Shown: one piece after another, positions 55,589-64,000 of the stretch | How positions within the stretch are numbered: position 1 is the first letter of the stretch | Layout of the letters: each line of letters starts with the position of its first letter | Origin: Aquila chrysaetos chrysaetos | Taxonomy: Eukaryota; Chordata; Aves; Accipitriformes; Accipitridae | Direction: 5' to 3' | NCBI RefSeq assembly: GCF_900496995.4 | Contig: NC_044005.1 | Span: 25,735,363-25,799,362 of the forward strand | Length of the DNA: 64,000 bases | Program-made: the position numbers and the translations under genes | Notes under the pieces: generated by a model | Seen by the model: only the letters and a program-made list of their open reading frames with translations | Told to the model about the DNA's origin: nothing | The model's database searches: none

Positions 55589-58500
55589 ATGTCGGACGTG
55601 CTGGCCGCCGCCGCCGGCTCCCGCTTCGAGCCCCCGGCCGCCGGGGCGCCGGGCGGCCGCGGCGGCCCCGCGCCCCGCGTCCCCTCAGGTACGGGCTCGG
55701 CAGGGGAGGGGGCAGCTGGGCTGGCCGCGGCGGGTCGTGGGAGCGGCTCCCCGCCTGCGCGTTTCCCTCTCGGCGGCGGCGAGCGCCGGCAGCCCGGCCG
55801 GGGTCCCTGAAGAGCCCCCCGCCCGGCGGCGGGGCGGGCGGCGCCTGAGGGGCTGCCGGAGGCGCGTGTTTTAGCGTTGGCCTTACGGCCGGGGAGAATG
55901 CCGTGAGTTTCCTTCCCGTGGTGGGTTTCCTCGTTTCTCCCGGAGAAGCCTTATTTCCACGGGGGAGGGTTGCTTCGGTGAAAAATACGGCACCCCTCGC
56001 AGAGAGCAGCATCGGGAATTGGAGCTTGGCCAACGTTTGCTGTGGCGGGTGGGTTGGCTGCTGGGGGGAAGGGGTCGGGCTGTGGCGCCCGGGCGTGCCC
56101 TTCCGCAGCCGGCTCTGCCCTCAGGGAGGACCCCGCCGCCGCTGCGCCCCGGGGCGCTCGGCTCGGCTCGGCTCACCTGCAGCGCCTGCAACTCCAGCGA
56201 CAGTTCCCGGCGCCGCCCCCCTGCAGCGGGGAGAGCGAGGATCGATGGGGGGTTGTGAGGGACGCCGTGCTCTCCCCGGTGGAAGAGGCCCCGTCTAGCC
56301 CGGAGCTGGACTACCCCCGCCATGCGGGCTCTGCCGTGGCTGGGGGCCCGGTGCTGTGTGCCCGTGGGCTGGAGGTGCCCTCCCAGCTCCGAACTGACTC
56401 TGCGAAATGGCCAGCGGCTGTAAGGCTTATCGCCAAAGAGCTGCAAAAGCTGGAACTTGTCCGTGCCCAGTTCGCTGCCTTAACGTGATCAGACAGCGGG
56501 GCTGTGGAGCGCGTACCGCAGTCATGTGGGGACAGAGCTTTCCCAGAGTTCAGGAGACTCGGGGGAGACCAGGAGCCATCTTTATAGGCAGACCTTTTAG
56601 CAGTGACCTAGGAATTTCCATCTCGTCAGTGCCCTGTGGGAACCACTGCATGATTGCTTTTTCCAGGGCTTTGTCAGCCCGGTTTTACATGATGAAATTT
56701 GGCCTTGTTCTGTCCTTCTAAAGCTAGGATTGGTGGTTCCCGAACAAACCCTGCTTCTGAAAGTGGTTCTGCACTAAAAACATGCATGGAGTTTTTGTTC
56801 TTCCTTTCCTAGGGTTGAGACCATTAAAAATCTTTGTTCTGCAAGGTGCTAGATTTAGCTCATAACATGAAAAACTGGTGGCACAGGTCTTCGTTCCACA
56901 GCCATGTGACCTTGTCAGCGTTTGAGCGTGGGCGGTAGTTTTTCCTACTATCTGTGTATTCTAAAGACCGAAATTTATTTCACCTTCTCTCTGTATATTC
57001 TGTTTGTTGTTAGAAAATGAAGACTCAGCCCAAAAGACAGAGCCTGCAGATCAGCCGGTTGATTCTTTGGAGTCCAGTACTTCACAGAGCAGGTAGGAAA
57101 ATCTTTTTGTGTATTGTGGCCCACATGCATGACAGTCTGTTTCACCCCTGTGACCTCTGTATGGCAGTTGATTCTGTGCAGGTGAAGAAAAGGGACTGGA
57201 GACTGAATTGTCTGCTTTGGGACAGTATATGCCGGAATCAGGATAGGAGGGACTGTTCTTACAGGCTTAAGCTTATTTTAAAGCTTATGAAATGATGAAG
57301 TGTAGTTCATGGCTCAGCTATTCAAATCACAGACTCATTCAGCTTGGAAGGAACCCTGCAAGGTATTGCAGGCCATTGTAAGAGCTAATAAACTCTCAGC
57401 AGGAAATTTTCTCTATCCTGTCTGGAGGATACTTTAACAATTAAGCACTCCCACTGTCCATAATTCTGGTGGAAGCTGAGCAAGAAAACACCTTTTACTG
57501 TTTTCTTGACAATGTTTTGGCTTTTTCTTCACCCTTTGTTTTCTGTGTCACTCGTTCGTTAATGCTGCTGATCAACCCTGTTATCAGATGTTTGGCTTAT
57601 TATCTGTTGGGCATGTGGTGCTTGTGGCCAAGTCATTGCATTGGTTACAAGTGCTAATACCGTATGCAGTGGAGTTTCATTTGCCATCATGCATTTGTTA
57701 CACAGAATACAATTTCAGAAATGTGTGAGTTAGTTACATCAGACAGTAGATAAACCACAACCTCATTGAAAAACAGGGGAAAAAAAAAAATCCAGCAAAA
57801 AACCCCCAACAAACCACCCTACTTACTAAAACAGCAGTTTGATGCCATCTTGGCTTGGTGCTAATGACATCTGTATCAGCCTTCTCAACTCCAAACATGT
57901 GTTCTTCCAACTCTTTATTATGTCCTCCAGTTTTCTTTGAAGAGATTAATGTAGACTGTGAGAAAAATGGCCAAAGTAGATGCTGGATACTTGTGGATGT
58001 TACCTGATAAATTTGTCTTAAGTTAGATCCCCTTTGAAAGGGATGGGTGTGGTCCAAAAGGGTTGTATGAGGAGGAATCAGCTGAACTCTGTTTTTGTAA
58101 ATCTGCTTCTAAAGCTTGTGTAGCTCTTCCTAATTTTTCAGTGAGACTCTTGGGCTTCAGTGGTGTCTGGAGGAAAAAACTGCCAAGCTGTTAGCTCCTA
58201 GGTTGATGGAGAGCCTTTTGAGGAGATGTGTGCGCCTACAGTAGCAAGTAACCAAATAGCCCTTCTAGGTGTGATCGTGCAGCTGCTAAGCTAAAAAGCA
58301 AATGGGCTGGAAAACAATGTCGCAGAAGTCCAAATTTGTCTTTGGCTGCTAAAGAAATTGTTATGGATCACTGTGAGAGTCCTTCCTTTAAGAAATTGTC
58401 CCCTCCAAGTGTCCCTTCTTTTCTTATATTCTCCATCTGCTGCCATTTTGTGTGTTCTGGTATTCAGCTCATTTGAGTTGTTCTTACAGACCTTCTGGTT

Positions 58501-61500
58501 TATCATGCCATTTCTAGGAAAGGAAATTGCACTGTTGCAAGAATTTAAGTAAGAAATGGCTTTATTTCTGGATAAGATCTGTACCCCCATAGGAATAAAG
58601 ATTTGGAAACAAAAGCCACATTTGCCCTGTTCTAGTCTTCTCTATCGATGCAGCAAGGCATGTGTCTGAGTTGAGCTGTGTATGGGGGTTGTTTTAAATT
58701 ATTTTTTTAAACTATTCCACACTATGCTGATAGTCTGCTCCCTTGCTAATGAGAATATTTCTCTTTACTGAAAGGAGACATTTGAGGAAATGTACATATT
58801 TTCCATTACTGCTGTTTCTCATGTTTCTGATCCTTTAGACCAATGCAGCTGACATTGGTTTTATAGTGCTGTGAAAAGGCTTTGCTTTTCAAAAGGGTAA
58901 CTGTTTCTATTCTTATTAAAGACTAGGTTGCTTCTCATGGAAGTTTCACATAGTATCTGAGAGTATAACAGAGGACACTCTTCCAGCATCCATCTGAGTT
59001 CATTTGGGATAACTCTTTGCATTTTTTTAACATAATTTAGAAGAAAACCCTCAACAGAGAATGAATGCCAAAGATATTTCCTTCCTTGCACATTCTTTTC
59101 CTGCTACGTACCTTTCTTTTTGTTCTAACATGTCCATCTCTTCTTGTCACAGTGCAGTACTTGGACCTCTGCTGTTATTGTGCTGCCGTTGTATGTGTTA
59201 TGGCTTGCTTGTCTGTCCCGCGTATTTGAATATGGCAGAAGGACACCTGGATGCTCCCTGTATCTCTTGGGATTACTGATAGGAAAGGCATAATGGGCCA
59301 CTTAAATAGAGGGCATTTTCAGGATGGCTGTCAAAACTGTTCTGAATTCTTTCACTGATCCAGTTGACCTCTGATGGAATATGCAGATGTCATGTAGCAG
59401 CTGGCATAAAAGAACTTGTCCTTTCTTGAGCAGAAAAGTTGCTACTGATCTCTGCACTTAGTACAGTGTTGGTGAGCTAGCATGCTGTGGGGTGAGTGCA
59501 GTGAATTACTGCTGTCTAAAGGATGGTAAATACGGAGTATCTCACTGAAGTTGCTCCCTCTGACTTATATGGAAGATAGTCACATGAAGATGAGGGTAGG
59601 ACTGGCATGCAAAAGGCTCTTTGTGCAGCTGGCAGGTGCTGACCACAGAAGCTTGTTCCCTTCAGTCCATTTGAATTCAAATTCCAGAGCAGAGTGATTC
59701 CTCTGCTGGCTGTAGCCTGGGTGGAAGTGCTGAATTGTAGTGCTCTGTTCCTCTAAAAGGTCACAGATTGGGTCGCTTGTGAGTGTGGGCACGACAGAGG
59801 ATTCAAAGGAAGAAGCTGGCACTTTGGAGGACCAGGAAGTGGCTGAATTGGAAGAGAAGCTGCCTGACCAAATCCCATCCCTCAAAGAGGTAGGTGGGTG
59901 TTTCTTATGCCTGAAAGCAAGGAGAGAGGTGCAGCAATAGTTCTTCCATACTACTGCTGTGCTTATAGCTATGGGACTGAGGCTTTAAGGGTTAAGACAA
60001 ATGTAGTATTACCATAGGTTCAGTTATATTTTTTTCTGTATGTTAGTGGGAGGTAAATGTTATCAGTCTGATTTGCAAAATCCCTCATATGTCTTCGGCT
60101 AGTCCTCGCTTCCTTGCAGTTTTTGGCTTGCTGAGACTTCAAGGTTATTCTCGCCTTCTGCCTCTTGTCTGGGGCTTCTGGGAATTCCCTTCTTGCAGAT
60201 TTATGGAAGAGGGAACTGAAAGTGACTCTGCTGTCTTTTGTTTCTTTTGGTGAGCAGCCAATTGGTTTGCATTACAGATACAGTTGGGAAAACCTGTGCA
60301 AGTGGCACCCAGCTCGGGAGCTGTGAATTTGCATATATGAGGAGAGGAGACTGGCCCTAGTGAAACAGATGGACTTTTAACTAGGATGCAGCAAATGACA
60401 GTTTGATTGTGGCTGTAGTCTAGACGCATACAGAGCTGAAAGGCTCTCCCTAGAGAGATTGTGTCTTGGGAATTCTTTCCAAGAGTAGTCAGCTAAATCT
60501 GTAAGGCTGTTGCTTTATTAAGAGGTGACAACTCTGAGGCAGATGCAAAGATGTGCCTGCCCAGGGACGCCTGGGAAGGCCAAGGGGTGTGTAATTTGTG
60601 AGACTAAGGCAGCATTTGACTTCAAAGTTCATGACTTTGGTGCTGTGGGGGAGATAATGCAGAGAGATGTCTTGGAGCCAGCCAGTTCTTTTTAACTAAT
60701 AGAAGCTTCTGCAGGGTCTGTCTTGGCTTCAGAAAGATGTGTGAATTACTAATGAGTTGTTTTAAATCCAGCTGGGAACTTTCTTATCAGGATGGTCTTT
60801 GTGACAATGTTTCTTATGTGCCTTGTGCAGGAAGCTGTTGTTCGGATAACCAACTACCATGTACCTCAAGGAGCAGGGGATATAGTCATGATTCAGTCAG
60901 ATCATACTGGTGCTGTGGATATCCTTTCAGCAGAGCTGGAGACTGCAGACCTCCTTGGGGAGCAGAGGAAAGGTGAGTCCTGAAAGGAAACCACTTGTTG
61001 GAGCCACTTTTTAAGTACCTGCCCTGGCTAGAGAAGAGCAGAGGCTGTCCTGGTGGCACTGCTAATTCCTGCTGGAAACTTGGGCTCCTGGCTAGTGCGT
61101 GGGAAAACTTCACATCCAAGGCTTCTGGGAGCAGGCTCCAGAATGCAAAAGCCTTATCGGAAATAGCTTTACGGTTTTCAGATAACAGCTTGTCAGTAAT
61201 GAAAAGTCAGGTGAGCCCACGATCTTTTCCCTTGTCTCAGCTCAGCCTCCCCCTCTGGCTCCACCCACCATGTGGACCACTGAGAAGACAAAGGAATTCA
61301 AAGCCAAGATGGGAAAGGAGAAGAATTGCCAGATGGTGGTGAAACGAGGCGAGGTGGTGACAGTCCGCGTGCCAACCCATCCTGATGGGAAATGCATTTG
61401 CTGGGAGTTTGCTACAGATGACTACGACATTGGGTTTGGAGTCTATTTTGACTGGACCACAGTTACTAGCACTGCCATTACTGTTCAGGTCAGCGAATCC

Positions 61501-62790
61501 AGTGATGAGGAGGATGAAGAGGAGGAGGAGGAAATCGAAGGTTAGTGCAGAGCTCGTAAGGGTTAATTTGTGGTGCTTGTTGCCATGCTGCTGAGAGTGT
61601 CTGTCATATGCTGTAATTTCCATCTACTTTGTTTACTCAGCCCACTTGTTATCTCTGCAGCCTTTTGGGTTCTTGGTTAGGCTGTGATGAGAAAGCATTT
61701 AGTCCTTCCTGCTTTAGCGTGTATGTCAATGGCTGTCCTTCTCCAAGAGCATTCTTAAAATTGAACACATTGAAAAATAAAATCAAAATTCACTTGTTCA
61801 ACTTCTAGCTGATAAAAAGATTAGGGTCTCAAATTTTAACTTGACTGGTTTTTTTTTAGCCTCTCAGACTGAAAAATTTCTGGTGGTGAATAGGAGCGAA
61901 AAGGTTTTGTTTCTGGGTTTTGGTTTTTTGGGGGTTTTTTTTTTTTTTTGGCTGGGTTTTTTCCCCACAGTACATCAGTAGCTCCTGCTGACTGCATTTG
62001 AGAGCATTGCTACCTGTGTCTTTGTACTTGTGAAACACACAGTGATGTTGCCTGTTCTATGACTTCAGTGTATATGTGACCAGTGTAGCTGGGAGGTTGG
62101 TGTCTGAAATTAATTTTGCAGGCTCTCCAAAGAGGGCTAGGTTCCTGTATGAGGAATCCTCTTGGAGAAGTGAATTGAGAACATAAACACAGCGAGGTTT
62201 TAGGTAAGAGCTTTCCTGTCTTTCTTTTGCTTCAAGTCTATATCACTGGACCACTGTTGTGTGTATAAAAGCAGTGAGGTGTCTAAAAGGTAAGTCCAGG
62301 GAGAGGAGACCAGGCTGGCAGGCAAGTAGATACTGTCCATCAGTATTCCCAAGAGAACTGGTTCTTGGCACGTCCTTTGTCATGATAAGGAAAGCTGGAC
62401 TTTGTGGGTATGATTTGCAGAAAGGTCAGAGCAGATGCTATGGGTAATGCTATCATAGTTAGCCTTCCATATATCTGCATGCCTCTGCTGCATTCTGGTC
62501 TTGTTGATCTTTTTCTGGACTACCTAGTGGCTTGACTGGCTCTGGCCTACTTGTCTCCTCTCTCCTGTTCAGGACTTGCCCCTGTTGGTGATGTGGAAAG
62601 GGGCTCCAAAAGCTACCTGCGGAACCGCTACGGAGAGATCATGCCGGTATATCGGAGGAACAGCCATCGTGAGGTGCAGGCAGGCAGCCACGAGTACCCA
62701 GGCGAAGGCATCTACCTGCTGAAATTTGATAACTCGTACTCTCTCCTCCGCAATAAGACTCTGTTCTTTCATGTTTATTACACTAGCTGA
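55589..62790 (+). CDS. TMED8: TMED8, GOLD-domain protein
   Basis: Six coding exons: 55589-55688, 57014-57092, 59760-59889, 60831-60972, 61241-61540 and 62573-62790. All phases match, giving 969 nt or 322 residues. The N-terminal half (1-150) is low-complexity: an Ala/Gly/Pro-rich start ([14 protein letters not shown]) and acidic, Ser/Thr-rich segments. From about residue 160 a GOLD domain of the ACBD3/TMED8 type follows. Its motifs are [54 protein letters not shown], an acidic loop [12 protein letters not shown], then [46 protein letters not shown]. No signal peptide or membrane segment is visible, despite the p24/TMED name, so a peripheral or cytosolic role at Golgi or trafficking membranes is more likely (inference). 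The start is the first ATG in the CpG island that gives a phase-1 exon matching exon 2. The gene appears intact. Confidence 0.93.
57325..57400 (-). mobile_element. Short CR1 remnant in TMED8 intron 2
   Basis: 'aatcacagactcattcagcttggaaggaaccctg' resembles the reverse complement of a CR1 3' end. It is short and diverged; the right boundary is uncertain. Confidence 0.5.
61934..61950. repeat. Poly(T) run in TMED8 intron 5
   Basis: T homopolymer inside a T/G-rich stretch (61900-61960). Nothing else is recognisable around it. Confidence 0.7.
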
Positions 62791-64000
62791 AGAAATGGGA
62801 AGGGGCAGGGATGGCAGGCAGGCAATGGTGAGTGTAGCAGGCTGCCACCCAGCCCTGGTACTGCCTGATGGGCACTGCTGCGTGACAGAACCAAGGCACA
62901 ATTCTGCCAGCTCCTCTTCAGACACTAACTGGTTTCTCCCCACACCCTTCTTCACCGCTGTCCCAGTGCAGAAAGGTAGTTCCACAGGCAGCTGCTATTT
63001 CTGTAAAACTTCAGGATGTCTGCTCTGTGCAGGCATCGGGCTGGGCCTTAACGTCACAGCTGGTAAATGCCCAGAGGCCAGGTTCAGATGGTCGTGGTTT
63101 CGATCTGTTGCGCTGGTACGAAATGAAGTGAAAATATTCTTGATCTGTTACTATTCTGTGAATAACTTTTCCGAGTCTCCTGCTGCATCTGCATCACTAG
63201 AGGGCAGCTCTCGGCTGCAGTGAGCCAAAAGCACAGCTGGCTTCTCACCTAGCCACTGATAATCTCATCACCTACGACCACTACATGTCACCAGCAGCCA
63301 ATGTTTCCTGCACTTGTGTGGGTGGGGGTGCAGCTGGCCAGCGGCAGCCCATGCTGCAGTGGCATGGCAGTCATGGCATGTGTTTGAACACAGGGTGGGG
63401 GGAGGGTGTGCACGAGAAGTGCATAAGAAGGTTTTCCTGCAGCTTAAGAATTGGATGTTATACCTGTTCATTGTAGGGATATGTAGATGATTAAAACTTC
63501 AGTGGCCACCAAAAGTTTTTTCTGTAATCCAGATGTGAAGCAGAAGAAATTACTTACTGCTGTGCTGAATAAATACAAAAAGGTTGGAGTACAACCAGTA
63601 AATATACAGGAAATGTTTCTTAGAAGCAGCATGTTGGTTCACTGGTATTGCTGCCAGCTAGATAATACCATATGTAGCAAGGAAAAGGCTCCCCAGAGAA
63701 GTGTAGCATGTCAGCTGCTATTGCTGTTGCAAAGGTATTGTTAGAAAAGAACATCTCTGCTCAGAAACTTGAAAGGTGTGGGATTTAACCAATCCTTTCT
63801 GTGAACCAGAATCAACAGGGCTGTTGCTAACCCTGACCACATGGTAAAGGATGAAGTTCCTTGGCATGTTTTGGTGGCTAGTGATGGCATTAGCAATCAC
63901 CTTCTGCTCAAGTACTGGCAGAGTTGAACAAGGATTAAGTTAATCCTTCAGAGATGAATTTTAAATCATGTTTATCTGTAACTGTTGTTTATTTTAATAC
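62791..64000 (+). other. TMED8 3' UTR and downstream flank
   Basis: No further exon is seen. AATAAA at 63568-63573 is a candidate polyadenylation signal, which would make a 3' UTR of about 0.8 kb. Confidence 0.5.

Overview
This is a vertebrate, almost certainly avian, nuclear DNA window. The genes are split by GT-AG introns. CR1 retrotransposon pieces carry the typical avian 3' ends, and there is a solo LTR of a kind common in neoavian birds. That points to a bird outside the chicken lineage, but I cannot name the species. No bacterial, viral or plasmid genes are present apart from retroelement remains.

Gene order, left to right: ISM2 (+, exons 2-6, 6.1-9.8 kb), AHSA1 (-, 9 coding exons, 20.0-26.0 kb), VIPAS39 (+, 19 coding exons, 26.6-39.6 kb), NOXRED1 (+, damaged, 44.6-50.6 kb), SAMD15 (-, 3 coding exons, 52.1-55.2 kb) and TMED8 (+, 6 coding exons, 55.6-62.8 kb). 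From general knowledge this is the conserved SPTLC2-ISM2-AHSA1-VIPAS39-NOXRED1-SAMD15-TMED8 block of human 14q24.3, read in reverse. The exon phases of ISM2, AHSA1, VIPAS39, SAMD15 and TMED8 all join without a break.

The genes are neighbours by synteny and do not form an operon. ISM2 encodes a secreted TSP1/AMOP protein, AHSA1 an HSP90 co-chaperone, and VIPAS39 a VPS33B partner in endosomal trafficking. SAMD15 is a small SAM-domain protein and TMED8 a GOLD-domain protein. Two gene pairs share divergent CpG-island promoters: AHSA1/VIPAS39 (25984-26645) and SAMD15/TMED8 (55195-55589). The first holds a C-rich pentanucleotide array with G-quadruplex potential, a heat-shock-element-like site and a ZNF143/THAP11-like site.

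The most notable observation is NOXRED1. Its exons are recognisable, but one carries an apparent single-base insertion that breaks the reading frame. The Gly-rich cofactor motif has lost a glycine, the middle of the gene cannot be joined in phase, and the last exon stops early. It looks like a decaying gene, although an assembly error has not been excluded. An orphan CpG island of about 400 bp lies inside one of its introns. No previously undescribed system was found.

The remainder (1-6 kb, 10-20 kb, 40.5-44.6 kb, 50.6-52.1 kb) is non-coding as far as I can tell, with 3' UTRs, CR1 copies, LTRs and simple repeats.
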